A stretch of 64,000 nucleotides of DNA from a bacterium (GTDB lineage: Bacteria; Gemmatimonadota; Gemmatimonadetes; Longimicrobiales; RSA9): assembly GCA_003242735.1 (NCBI GenBank), contig QGVH01000018.1, positions 1-64,000 on the forward strand. The letters run 5' to 3'. Shown one piece after another: positions 26,078-34,742 of the stretch. The position numbers and the translations under genes were made by a program. The notes under the pieces are model-generated. The model worked only from the letters and a program-made list of their open reading frames with translations, was not told where the DNA came from and did no database searches. Position 1 is the stretch's first letter. Every line of letters begins with the position of its first letter.

Positions 26078-27679
26078 ATGGCGACGCAGCGTTGGCCGCG
26101 CTCCGTGAACGCAGCTCGGCGGGCCACGACGCAGCTCGTTTCACTGTGCGTGCGCCCGAGCCCGTGCTGGCGCGCGTCAGGTTGCAACGAGCACCGGCGA
26201 CGGGGGCTCGTGTTGGGGGGTATCGCGGTTGGGTTGCTCTGGCTCGGTTGCGCACGGGCCGAGGCCCCTCCCGCGCTCGTCATTTTCGACGAATCGCTCG
26301 GAGAGCCGTTCTCGATTCGTGACGCCGGATTCAAGGGATACTCGCTCGCGGCGGAGGCCATGCGAAACGCTGGGTACCGTGTTGCGGCGAACTGGAGGCC
26401 GCTGCACGACCTGCTGCCGGCCATCCCCGAGCCCAGCCGGACCGTGGTTGTGGTCGCCGTTCCCTCGCGAAGTGCCACGGCCGAGACCCGCCGTGCCGCG
26501 GCCGCATTCCTCAATGCCGGCGGCCGTATGCTGCTCCTAGCAGAGCATGACGACATCTACGGCAACGCTTCGATTGTCAACGAGTTGCTGAGCGATACCG
26601 GTGTGGAGATCGGAAAGGGGCGGTTGGCGGGTGCGAAAGGCACGGCCTTCTCTCCAGGGCCGGTATCGGTGGGGCGCTCGGTTCCGCTCCAGCTCGATTC
26701 CGTGATCCTCTATCTTGCCGCGCCGTTCGCGCGGATTGGGGAACGTACCGTCATACTGCTGGAAGGCGACGCAGGTACACCCCTGGTCCTGGGCGCCAGT
26801 GCCGGGAGAGGACGGCTCGCCGTGGCCGGCGATGCTGAGTTCATATGGAACGGGACGCCGGGGTATGGGATCCGCTCCGGGCGGAACGAGGAGTTCCTTC
26901 TCGGGTTGGTGCGCTGGCTCCTTCGACACACACGGCGCGCAGCCAACGCCGTCCCGCCGCGCGCCCCCGGGGGCGAGCCGGGTGACGTCGTCGCGGTAAC
27001 GGATCGACATCGCCATCACTACGGCCACACGCCCGACGGGTACGCTGCGTTGCTGGATGCGCTCGCCGCGCGAGGGCTGAAGGTCACCGTAACAGATGAC
27101 TCTGCGGCGATCGCCAACGCGGGTACACTCATCATCGCGGATCCCGCACCGACGTTGCCTGCGGGCGTACGCGAGGCACAGCGGATCGTGTTCCTCCTCG
27201 GAGCGGCCTCGGGACCGCCGGTGCGCACGAACGACCTCCTCCCCGCGCGTCACCCCGTGGCGCAACTGCTCGCCGCCGGGGGCATCGAATGGCTCCATGG
27301 AATCGTGGACGGTCCGTTCGACGAGTCGCAACAGCCCATGCCGGAGACGTGTCGGTGGCGCCGCGCAGCGCTCCTCCGCCTGTTCGAGGAGCGTCCCTCC
27401 ACGCAAGTCCATGCCTGGACCCGAACGGCGGCCAACCGCTACGTGCTGCCTTGGGTCAACGCCCATGGCGAGATCCTCGACGGCCCGGTGCCGCCCTTCC
27501 ACGCTGAAGGTTGGCCCATGGTGATCTCGACTGCGCGGCATTTCGTCATAGCATCAGGGTCAGTACTTGCCAATGTCGAAGCGGGCAACGAGTGCTTTGC
27601 AGCGCTTACCGACCAGATCGCATCCTGGATTCAGCTCGGCAAGACCGGGGATGGGAGTCGGCCATCGCTCAAGCCCTGA
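26078..27679 (+). CDS. exported protein of unknown function
   Basis: About 533 residues from the ATG at 26078, but the start is uncertain: the signal-like segment GLVLGGIAVGLLWLGCARAE only begins near residue 45, and earlier residues are basic and low quality. LWLGC could be a lipobox. The mature part has two similar alpha/beta halves: VIFDESLGEPFSIRDAGFKGYS with TVVVVAVPSRSATAE and GGRMLLLAEHDD, and later HTPDGYAALLDALAARGLKV with AGTLIIADPAPTLP. This resembles the GATase-like or DUF4350 fold in envelope proteins, but I cannot name a family. It opens a three-gene run, 13 bases before the next gene. Base composition is less GC-biased than its neighbours. Confidence 0.7.
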   Translation: MATQRWPRSVNAARRATTQLVSLCVRPSPCWRASGCNEHRRRGLVLGGIAVGLLWLGCARAEAPPALVIFDESLGEPFSIRDAGFKGYSLAAEAMRNAGYRVAANWRPLHDLLPAIPEPSRTVVVVAVPSRSATAETRRAAAAFLNAGGRMLLLAEHDDIYGNASIVNELLSDTGVEIGKGRLAGAKGTAFSPGPVSVGRSVPLQLDSVILYLAAPFARIGERTVILLEGDAGTPLVLGASAGRGRLAVAGDAEFIWNGTPGYGIRSGRNEEFLLGLVRWLLRHTRRAANAVPPRAPGGEPGDVVAVTDRHRHHYGHTPDGYAALLDALAARGLKVTVTDDSAAIANAGTLIIADPAPTLPAGVREAQRIVFLLGAASGPPVRTNDLLPARHPVAQLLAAGGIEWLHGIVDGPFDESQQPMPETCRWRRAALLRLFEERPSTQVHAWTRTAANRYVLPWVNAHGEILDGPVPPFHAEGWPMVISTARHFVIASGSVLANVEAGNECFAALTDQIASWIQLGKTGDGSRPSLKP

Positions 27680-27692
27680 ACAAGGAGATCGC

Positions 27693-29093
27693 ATGCTACG
27701 GCCCGTGCATCGTAGCCACGCGCTCGGCGTGGTCGTCGTGATCGCTGCCTTCGGCTGTACTGAGCGTGTGGCGGAGCCCGAACTCGTTACGCCGGTCACG
27801 CCGCCGGAGCAGTTCGCGCTCGTTGAGGACACGGGCGTCGTCCGGGGCCCCCTCATCGCCGAGGTCACCGTGCAGGTTCCGGAATCAGGGGCCGCTTTCG
27901 GCGAAACGATGCTCTGGACGCACGGTCAGATCGACACGACGGCCATCTTGGAGATCACAGCCGACATCGCTCTGGACAACAGGACGTTAGGGGTATCGGA
28001 GGTCGTCTACCCCGGAGGTGTCATCGCGTATTATCGCAGCGACGGCGAACTCGTGCGTCGCTCGGTCAACGTCATATTCTTTGCCATTTCACCGTCTGGA
28101 ATACCACAGCTCCAACCCTTGACGGGATTCGACGAATCAGCCACCACCGTCGTCGCGCTGGACACAGATGCCCCGAACCACGGCTTCCTGCTGACATGGA
28201 GCGTTTCCGAGGAGGAGCTCGTAGGCTACAACATCAACGATGGCGGAGATCCGCCCGATTGCGTGCTGTTGATCAGCTTTCTCTGCTACGGAAGCCCGAG
28301 CTACTCTCCCGAGAACGTATCGGACACACCACCGCACGGATCGGTGCAGGTGCGTGTGTACGCTGCAGGGTCCGGTGAGGCCGTACGGATCCAACCGGTG
28401 GACGGCACCATGAGCGTGCGACCCGCAGGCACCGGAGGTCAGCCCCTGGCGCTGCGGGTCGGCGTGTTCGACACGGGCGGCTCTCCGATACCGAACCGCA
28501 CCGTCGTGCTCACCGTGGATGGTATCGAGCAAACCGGTGGGCACCAGCACGGTGGGACCATGCCGAATGGCATGCTGTCGCAGACGCAGATCAACACCGG
28601 CCCGAGCGGGCTGGCCGAGGTCCGGTACACGCCGGACGTCTTCAGCGGCAAGGTGGTCATCCGCGGGACGAGCGGAAACGCCAAGCCAGCGGAAGACACC
28701 ATCCTGATTCAGGTTCCCGGGCTCGTTGCGCTCGAGGCGAGCGAGACCATAAGGCTCATCGGAATAAGGGACGAGCACCCCAGCAGCCATTGGGGAACGC
28801 CGGACATGGTGTCGGCGCTACGAGCGCTCGCAGACTCAGTCCACACGCGGTACGACACCCATATCGAAGTCAACGACATGAGCCTGGAGTTCGGCGGCAA
28901 GTTCGATCTGGCCGCGGACTACTCGCGCGGCGGCAGCCACGCCGAGCACCGCGTGGGAAGGAACGCCGATCTCCGGACCATCATTTTCACGCATGCGCAA
29001 CTGAGATTCATTCATCGTACCTGGGAGCTACTGGGCGGCTCCGTCTACGACGAGACGAATACGTCCCAACCGCACTATCATCTGCGCTTCTAA
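27693..29093 (+). CDS. lipoprotein with Ig-like domain and C-terminal M15-like zinc peptidase
   Basis: A 466-residue lipoprotein. AAGGAGATCGC places the ATG at 27693; a lipobox ends in AAFGC. Residues about 230-345 include a big/invasin-type Ig-like domain (LALRVGVFDTGGSPIPNRTV, GLAEVRYTPD, GKVVIRGTSG). Residues about 355-466 match the DD-peptidase fold of M15/M74 peptidases: a His-x6-Asp pair with His419 and Asp426 (HRVGRNAD), and a terminal His-x-His at 461/463 (PHYHLRF) as third zinc ligand. Such enzymes cut peptidoglycan stem peptides. The combination is unusual and the order with the carbohydrate-binding protein 13 bases downstream suggests a cell-wall or glycan target, possibly of other cells. 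Confidence 0.7.
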   Translation: MLRPVHRSHALGVVVVIAAFGCTERVAEPELVTPVTPPEQFALVEDTGVVRGPLIAEVTVQVPESGAAFGETMLWTHGQIDTTAILEITADIALDNRTLGVSEVVYPGGVIAYYRSDGELVRRSVNVIFFAISPSGIPQLQPLTGFDESATTVVALDTDAPNHGFLLTWSVSEEELVGYNINDGGDPPDCVLLISFLCYGSPSYSPENVSDTPPHGSVQVRVYAAGSGEAVRIQPVDGTMSVRPAGTGGQPLALRVGVFDTGGSPIPNRTVVLTVDGIEQTGGHQHGGTMPNGMLSQTQINTGPSGLAEVRYTPDVFSGKVVIRGTSGNAKPAEDTILIQVPGLVALEASETIRLIGIRDEHPSSHWGTPDMVSALRALADSVHTRYDTHIEVNDMSLEFGGKFDLAADYSRGGSHAEHRVGRNADLRTIIFTHAQLRFIHRTWELLGGSVYDETNTSQPHYHLRF

Positions 29094-29106
29094 TAGGAGC
29101 GGTGCC

Positions 29107-30219
29107 ATGAGACACGTCATGATCCTGATGTTGCTCGCGCTCCCCGCTCGCTTGAGCGCCCAGGGCACACCGGGTACCAATATCTCAATCGACGTCCTCG
29201 TCGGCCCAGTTACCCGCCACGGTGACACGATCAGCGTGCAATACGTGCTACGGAGCCAACCACAGAGTGTGGAACCCCTCTTCCATTATACGGTGGATGC
29301 CCCCGCCCCCGTGGTGGCGATGACGCACCCAGATCCAAAGGAGGATTGGGCGACTTTCACGGAGTATCGCGGACGTTCCATCGCCGAATGGACGGTACTG
29401 GGCGACGAAATGCAGCCCGGCGACACCAGCCCACCACTCGGCTTCCGCGCAATCGGGTTGCCCACGATCGTAACCTATTGGGTGCGTGGCTACACCCCGC
29501 CGCCGCCGCTCGGGGCCGCGGACACCTTGCCCGTCGTCGCGCCATCCGATCCGCTAACCGAGAACAGCGTGCCCGGAAAGACAGTGGGCGTCGAACCGTT
29601 CCCGAGCGACCTCACTCCCCCGGCGCTCCTGAGGCGTATCCAGGGGCTACTAGGCGAGAGCTGCTCGCTCGGGTGGGTCGCGTCCGGAACGTGTCCTTCG
29701 CTGGCCGCGCTCCTCCAGCAGGCCAGTACGGCGCTCGGCGTGGATGACATCGCAACAGCAATCGCGCGGCTCGACGCCTTCGTCGCGGAGCTGGAGAGCG
29801 GGCACCAGACCGGCAGCGGCGCCGTGAACGCCGCGGCCTACTGGCTGCTGAGGATCAACGCCGAATTCATCCGCGAGCGCCTGGAGGCTCTTTCGCCCGG
29901 TCTCACGGAATGGGCGCCGGGCATCGACTACAAGGTCGGTGATGAAGTGCGCTTCCAGGGGCTGGACTATCGCTGCCGTCAGGCCCATCGCTCGCAGGTC
30001 GGCTGGGAGCCACCCAACGTGTACGCGCTCTGGGCCCGCATCAACACGGGCGGACAGTGGGCTCCGCAGGTGCTCTACGAGGCCGGCGACCAGGTCCTCT
30101 TCGAAGGCATTCGGTATCGCGCGATTCAGGGCCACCAATCGCAGCCCGGCTGGGAGCCCCCTGTCACGCCGGCGCTCTGGGCCCGCGTGGACGAGCCCGG
30201 CGGGCTGCTCGATCGCTGA
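29107..30219 (+). CDS. secreted protein with two CBM5/12-like modules
   Basis: A 370-residue exported protein with a short signal peptide (ILMLLALPARLSAQ). The first half is a beta-rich domain of unknown family (VGPVTRHGDTISVQYVLR), then a helical linker (about 185-260), then two tandem modules of about 45 residues: WAPGIDYKVGDEVRFQGLDY and the near copy WAPQVLYEAGDQVLFEGIRY, each ending W-EPP-x-x-x-ALWAR. These match carbohydrate-binding modules of families 5/12, which bind chitin or peptidoglycan-like glycans through stacked Trp and Tyr. No catalytic domain is seen. AGGAG precedes the ATG; it follows the peptidase lipoprotein by 13 bases and is likely its functional partner. Confidence 0.75.
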   Translation: MRHVMILMLLALPARLSAQGTPGTNISIDVLVGPVTRHGDTISVQYVLRSQPQSVEPLFHYTVDAPAPVVAMTHPDPKEDWATFTEYRGRSIAEWTVLGDEMQPGDTSPPLGFRAIGLPTIVTYWVRGYTPPPPLGAADTLPVVAPSDPLTENSVPGKTVGVEPFPSDLTPPALLRRIQGLLGESCSLGWVASGTCPSLAALLQQASTALGVDDIATAIARLDAFVAELESGHQTGSGAVNAAAYWLLRINAEFIRERLEALSPGLTEWAPGIDYKVGDEVRFQGLDYRCRQAHRSQVGWEPPNVYALWARINTGGQWAPQVLYEAGDQVLFEGIRYRAIQGHQSQPGWEPPVTPALWARVDEPGGLLDR

Positions 30220-30284
30220 ACAGGTCCACAGGCGGGGCTCCGGCCGCGAGGCGGCCGGGGCCCCTGCACCCGTGGCGGCCATCG

Positions 30285-30308
30285 GAGCCGGCGGAGCCCC
30301 GCCGGCTC
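30285..30308. terminator. bidirectional hairpin between convergent genes
   Basis: GAGCCGGCGG (30285-30294) pairs perfectly with CCGCCGGCTC (30299-30308) around AGCC. It lies between the rightward CBM gene and the leftward DUF421 gene and touches the stop of the latter. It can serve both transcripts. Confidence 0.55.
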
Positions 30309-30801
30309 ACGCCGCCCGATCCTCGCCTCGCTCCTCCGACGCCGCCGCGCCTCCGTCCCAGTCCCGCTTCGGGACGACGCTGATCCTCCCGTCCGTCTCC
30401 AGGATCACCCACAACGCCTCGTCCAACCGCTCGAGCCCGGCCTTGCGGAGCTCGGCGTAGACCTCTTCGGGCGGGACCCGCTGCTGGTTCATGTTCCGCT
30501 CGATGAACCGGCCGTCGTGCACGAGCACGGTGGGAGTCCCTTCGATGATCTCCTGTGAGCGGCGGCTCAGGTGCGTCAGCACCGACGTCATGAACACCAA
30601 CGTGAAGAGGGTGCACAACGCGATGACCGCGTTGGTCATCGAGTAGTCCTCCCGCAGCAGCGCCTGGGTCACGAGGTCGGGGATGAGCAGCAACGTGACC
30701 AGGTCGAACGGTGTGAGCTGGCCGAACTCACGCTTCCCGACCACCCGTAGCGCGAACAGCACGAACACATAGACGAACGCTACGCGGATGACCGTTTCCA
30801 T
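30307..30801 (-). CDS. DUF421 (YetF-type) membrane protein
   Basis: A 164-residue protein with an N-terminal membrane part (about residues 4-20, 33-50 and 58-78, with the family segment LRVVGKREFGQLTPFDLV) and a cytosolic tail containing the second DUF421 domain (TPTVLVHDGRFIERNMNQQR). Function in the family is unproven, with suggestions of spore and membrane-protein roles. The charged tail after residue 150 is variable. GAGG is eight bases before the ATG. It starts six bases after the stop of the upstream gene, so the two form an operon. Confidence 0.85.
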   Translation of the reverse strand: METVIRVAFVYVFVLFALRVVGKREFGQLTPFDLVTLLLIPDLVTQALLREDYSMTNAVIALCTLFTLVFMTSVLTHLSRRSQEIIEGTPTVLVHDGRFIERNMNQQRVPPEEVYAELRKAGLERLDEALWVILETDGRISVVPKRDWDGGAAASEERGEDRAA

Positions 30802-30807
30802 GGTGCC

Positions 30808-31311
30808 TCACGGGAATACGAGGGTTTCGAGGTCGACGCGGACGGTGTCCGTGCCGGCCGCTGCCGTGACCTGGCCTCGGTGCCGCCAGTAGCGGAATCC
30901 CTGGATCTCCGCGACGACGAGCCGTGTCCCGCCCGGTTCGACGTCGAGCAGGTCGACCTCGTACCCCCGCACGGGCGGGGGACTGATCATGATGTTCGAG
31001 AAGCGGCTGATGTACGCGGTGTCGAACGCGACGGTGAGCGTGTCGATCCGGCGGCCGGATGTGTTGGTGACCAGGACCTCGACGCTGCTGATCTGCCGGT
31101 AACGGTAGCGTTCGGGGTAGAGCACGCGGAGCTCGAGCGCGCCGGCGCGGGCCTGGACCCGCCCCCAGCGCTCGCCGAAGACGCCGAGCAGCGCGAGGAC
31201 CGGGACGGCCACGAAGACGAGCAGGCCCACGAGGTGGAACCGTTCGAAGCACAGACGGCGCCGGATGTCCGGTGGCTGGGGTGGCCGGTCGGATCCCTTC
31301 TGATCGCTCAT
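30808..31311 (-). CDS. membrane-anchored hypothetical protein
   Basis: A 167-residue protein: a charged N-terminus, one membrane helix (about residues 28-47, LVGLLVFVAVPVLALLGVF), and a periplasmic part with a beta-sandwich look (ISSVEVLVTNTSGRRIDTLTV, YEVDLLDVEPGGTRLVV). It suggests an Ig-like or immunoglobulin-type fold outside the membrane. It is the first gene of the pair with DUF421. The start at 31311 was picked because upstream codons are low complexity; the Shine-Dalgarno is weak. No family recognised. Confidence 0.6.
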   Translation of the reverse strand: MSDQKGSDRPPQPPDIRRRLCFERFHLVGLLVFVAVPVLALLGVFGERWGRVQARAGALELRVLYPERYRYRQISSVEVLVTNTSGRRIDTLTVAFDTAYISRFSNIMISPPPVRGYEVDLLDVEPGGTRLVVAEIQGFRYWRHRGQVTAAAGTDTVRVDLETLVFP

Positions 31312-31481
31312 CGTCCGCGGCTCGGTCCTGCAGCAACCTTCGGGGTCGGGGCGGCGTCCGCGATGTGCCCGCCGGTCTCCCCCGCATCCAGGCCGCGTGC
31401 CAGAACCACGCCAGAACGCGTCGAGCCCCGGCGCCCGAGGCGGGGCCGGGGCTCGGCACGGAGCGACCGCTGGGCGAGGGC

Positions 31482-34400
31482 TCAGGTCAGCGCTTCCGCA
31501 CCTCCATGCACCGGCTCCACCCCACGGCCGGCGCGCACCCGCTCCGGCTCCAGCGCGGGCACCCCCTGCGGCGCCCGACGCAGCACGCGCCGCCGCACCC
31601 ACGCGCCGAAGTCGTCGAAGTACGTATAGGCGACCGGGACGACGACCAGCGTCAACAGCGTGGAGGTGATCAGTCCGCCGATCACCGCCCGCGCCATGGG
31701 GGCGCGGAAGCCACCGCCCTCACCCATTCCCAGCGCGATGGGCAGCATGCCGCAGATCATCGCAATGGTCGTCATCATGATGGGCCGTAGACGGACGCGT
31801 CCCGCTTCGACCAGCGCGGTCCAGCGGTCCGTCCCTTCCCTGCGCCGCTGGTTCGCGTTGTCCACCAGCAGGATCGCGTTCTTGGTCACCAGACCCATGA
31901 GCATGATGACGCCGATCATGGACATCATGTTCATGGTGTCGTCCGTGATCAGCAGCGCCAGCAACACGCCGACCAGCGAGAGAGGCAGCGACAGCATGAT
32001 CGCGAACGGCTGCGTGAAGCTCTCGAACTGGCTCGCCAGGATCAGGAAGATCAGGATCACGGCGAGCAGCAGCGCTTCGATCACGTAGCCGACCGTCTCC
32101 TGCAACTGCTCCGTCTCGCCGCCGAACGTGATGCTGTACCCCGGCGGGACGTCCAGCTGCTGGATCGCACGGGCGATCTGTGCGGAGGCCTCCGAGACCG
32201 ACAGCTCCGGCACCGTGGAGGCGCCGACCGTCACGACGCGCTGGAGGTCCTGCCGGTCGATCTGCGCGGGCGCCGAACTCGGCACGACGCGCGCCACTTG
32301 CCCGAGCGGCACGGTGATCGCCGCACCGCTCTCCGTGCGCCGGGCCGTGGCAATGGGGAGCGTGAGCAGGTCCTCGAGCGAGGCGCGCTGGTCCGCCGCG
32401 AGCTGGATGACGACGTCGCGCTCCTCGCCCGTCGGATCCTCCCATGTCGTGGCCACCTGGCCCGCCAGCAGCGGGCGCACCGTGGCCGAGATCTGGCCCA
32501 CGTCGAGCCCCAGCTCGTTGGCCAGATCCCGGTTCACCTCGATGCGGTACTCGGGCTTCGGCTCGCCCATGGAGCTCTTCACGTCGATGACGCCCGGGAT
32601 CGCCTTCATGGCCGCGGCGACCTGGTCGGCGAGCTCCTGGAGGCGGTTCACGTCCGGCCCGCGCACGAGAACCTGGATCGGCCGCTGGGGCCCCCCGAAT
32701 CCGCCGGCGTCGAGGACGGCGGTCGTGACGCCGTAGATCGAAGCGAGCCGCTCGCGCGCGGCCACCATCAGCTCGTCCTGGCTCAGTGAACGCTCCCGCC
32801 GGGGCTTGAGCTTCACGTAGACCTCGCCGGCGTTGACCGTACCCATGGCCCCGGCGCCGATGGTCGTGTACGTGTAGTCCACGCCATCGAGCTCGCGTAG
32901 CGCGGCGATGATCTCGTTGGCCTTGCGGCGCGTGTAGTCGATGGACGAGCCCTCCGGGGTCTCGAACGTGACCGCGAACTGGCTGCTGTCCATGTCTGGC
33001 ATGAAGCCGCCGCCAATGAAGGGGAACAGCAGGAACGCGCCGAAGAACGCCGCCGCCGCCATGGCCAGCGTCGTCTTGCGGTGGCCCAGTGCCCAGGCGA
33101 TGACGCCACGGTAGCGGTCCGCCTGCGCATCGAACCACGCGTTGAACGCCGTGATCGGCCGGGTCAGGCGCGCGAGCAAGCCGCGCCCCTCCTTGTGCGG
33201 CTCCACGCCCCAGTGCGCCGACAGCATCGGCGTCAGGGTGAACGAGACGAACAGCGAGACCAGCACGGCGAAGGCGACCGTCATGCCGAACTGGTAGAAG
33301 AACCGGCCGACGATCCCGCCCATGAACGCGACCGGCACGAACACCGCGACGATGCTCAGCGTCGTCGCCATGACGGCGAGGAAGATCTCACGCGTACCCC
33401 GCCGGGCGGCGACGAACGCGCTCTCGCCCATCTCCCGGTGCCGCACGATGTTCTCGATCACCACGATCGCGTCGTCCACCAGGATGCCGATCGAGAGCGA
33501 CAGCCCCAGCAGCGTCAGCATGTTCAGGGTGAAGCCGAGCGCGTACATGAGGATGAACGACGCGATCACGGAGATCGGCAGCGCGAACGACGTGATGACC
33601 GTCGCCTTCCAGTCGTTCAGGAAGATCATGACGACGAGCACGGTCAGGATCGCGCCGAGGATCAACTCGAAGATCACGTCGTCCACCATGTGGCGGATGT
33701 ACTCCGAGTTGTCTCGCACGATGGAGAGCTGCGTGCCCTCAGGCAGGGTGGGCCCGAGCTTGGCGATCAACTCCTTGACATCCTCGGCGACCTGCACCGT
33801 GTTCGCGCCGCTGACCTTGAGCACGTCGATCGCGATGGCGCGCGTATGGTCCACGAACGCCAGCGAGCGCTCTTCCGCCGCGCCGTCCTCGACGTCCGCG
33901 ACCTGACCGAGGCGGACGGGTGCGCCGTTGCGTGTCGCGACGATGATGTCCGCGAACATGGCCGGGTCGGTGATCCGCCCCGTCACACGCACGAGCTGTT
34001 CGCCCGTGCCGCGCTCGACGCGGCCCGCCGGCACGTCCAGGTTCTGGCGCTGGAGCGCGCCGATGATCTCGGCGACGGACACGCCGAGCGCCTGCATGTC
34101 GGCCGGCCGCAGGTAGATGCGGATCTCGCGCTCGAGCCCGCCGGCCAGCCGCGCCTCGCCCACGCCGTTCACCGCCTCGATCTGACGACGCACGACCTCA
34201 TCGGCCAGGCGTGTGAGCTCGGTGGGGCTGAGCGTGGTCGAGGACAACGCCAGCGAGAGGATCGGCTGGTCGTTCGGGTTGAACGTCTGCACGACCGGCG
34301 GATCGATGTCCTGCGGCAGCAGGCGGCGGTTCGCGTCGATCTTGGCGCGGATGTCCGCGGCGGCGGCGTCGCGGTTCCGGCCGAGATCGAACTCGATGAT

Positions 34401-34739
34401 GATCATGCTCACGCCCTCGAGCGAGTAGGACGTGATGCGGTCCACTCCCTGGACCGGGTTGAACGCCCGCTCGAGCGGCTCCGTGATCTCGCGCTCCACC
34501 GCCTCCGGGCTCGCACCCGGGTACGTGGTCTGGACCACGACGACCGGGATGTCGATCTCCGGGAACTCGTCAATGGGCAGTCGCCGGAAGCCGAACAGCC
34601 CGAGCACGACCAGCGCCAGCATCATCATGGTCGTGAAGACGGGCCGGCTGATGGCGACGCCGCTCAGGCCACCGCCCTCGCCCCGGTCGTGCCGCAGCTC
34701 GTTGTCCCGATCCGGGATCTTCTCTTTCGTCGCTGCCAT
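31482..34739 (-). CDS. RND efflux pump inner-membrane transporter
   Basis: A 1085-residue pump of the hydrophobe/amphiphile-efflux (AcrB/MexB) class. The usual pattern is present: helix 1 after GVAISRPVFTTMMML, two porter loops (first begins near FRRLPIDEFPEIDIPVVVVQ), the helix-4 proton-relay acidic pair in GILVDDAIVVIENI, and the second half with KNAILLVDNANQRRREG. Twelve membrane helices are expected. It exports drugs, dyes or lipids from the periplasm in exchange for protons. It is the last gene of the operon and starts four bases before the adaptor stop is passed, so translation is coupled. A start alternative is not needed. Confidence 0.94.
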   Translation of the reverse strand: MAATKEKIPDRDNELRHDRGEGGGLSGVAISRPVFTTMMMLALVVLGLFGFRRLPIDEFPEIDIPVVVVQTTYPGASPEAVEREITEPLERAFNPVQGVDRITSYSLEGVSMIIIEFDLGRNRDAAAADIRAKIDANRRLLPQDIDPPVVQTFNPNDQPILSLALSSTTLSPTELTRLADEVVRRQIEAVNGVGEARLAGGLEREIRIYLRPADMQALGVSVAEIIGALQRQNLDVPAGRVERGTGEQLVRVTGRITDPAMFADIIVATRNGAPVRLGQVADVEDGAAEERSLAFVDHTRAIAIDVLKVSGANTVQVAEDVKELIAKLGPTLPEGTQLSIVRDNSEYIRHMVDDVIFELILGAILTVLVVMIFLNDWKATVITSFALPISVIASFILMYALGFTLNMLTLLGLSLSIGILVDDAIVVIENIVRHREMGESAFVAARRGTREIFLAVMATTLSIVAVFVPVAFMGGIVGRFFYQFGMTVAFAVLVSLFVSFTLTPMLSAHWGVEPHKEGRGLLARLTRPITAFNAWFDAQADRYRGVIAWALGHRKTTLAMAAAAFFGAFLLFPFIGGGFMPDMDSSQFAVTFETPEGSSIDYTRRKANEIIAALRELDGVDYTYTTIGAGAMGTVNAGEVYVKLKPRRERSLSQDELMVAARERLASIYGVTTAVLDAGGFGGPQRPIQVLVRGPDVNRLQELADQVAAAMKAIPGVIDVKSSMGEPKPEYRIEVNRDLANELGLDVGQISATVRPLLAGQVATTWEDPTGEERDVVIQLAADQRASLEDLLTLPIATARRTESGAAITVPLGQVARVVPSSAPAQIDRQDLQRVVTVGASTVPELSVSEASAQIARAIQQLDVPPGYSITFGGETEQLQETVGYVIEALLLAVILIFLILASQFESFTQPFAIMLSLPLSLVGVLLALLITDDTMNMMSMIGVIMLMGLVTKNAILLVDNANQRRREGTDRWTALVEAGRVRLRPIMMTTIAMICGMLPIALGMGEGGGFRAPMARAVIGGLITSTLLTLVVVPVAYTYFDDFGAWVRRRVLRRAPQGVPALEPERVRAGRGVEPVHGGAEALT

Positions 34740-34742
34740 CGC

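Noticed and set aside
26000-30310. Insertion sequence or composite transposon around the three-gene block
   Set aside because: No transposase, terminal inverted repeats or target-site duplication found at either edge.
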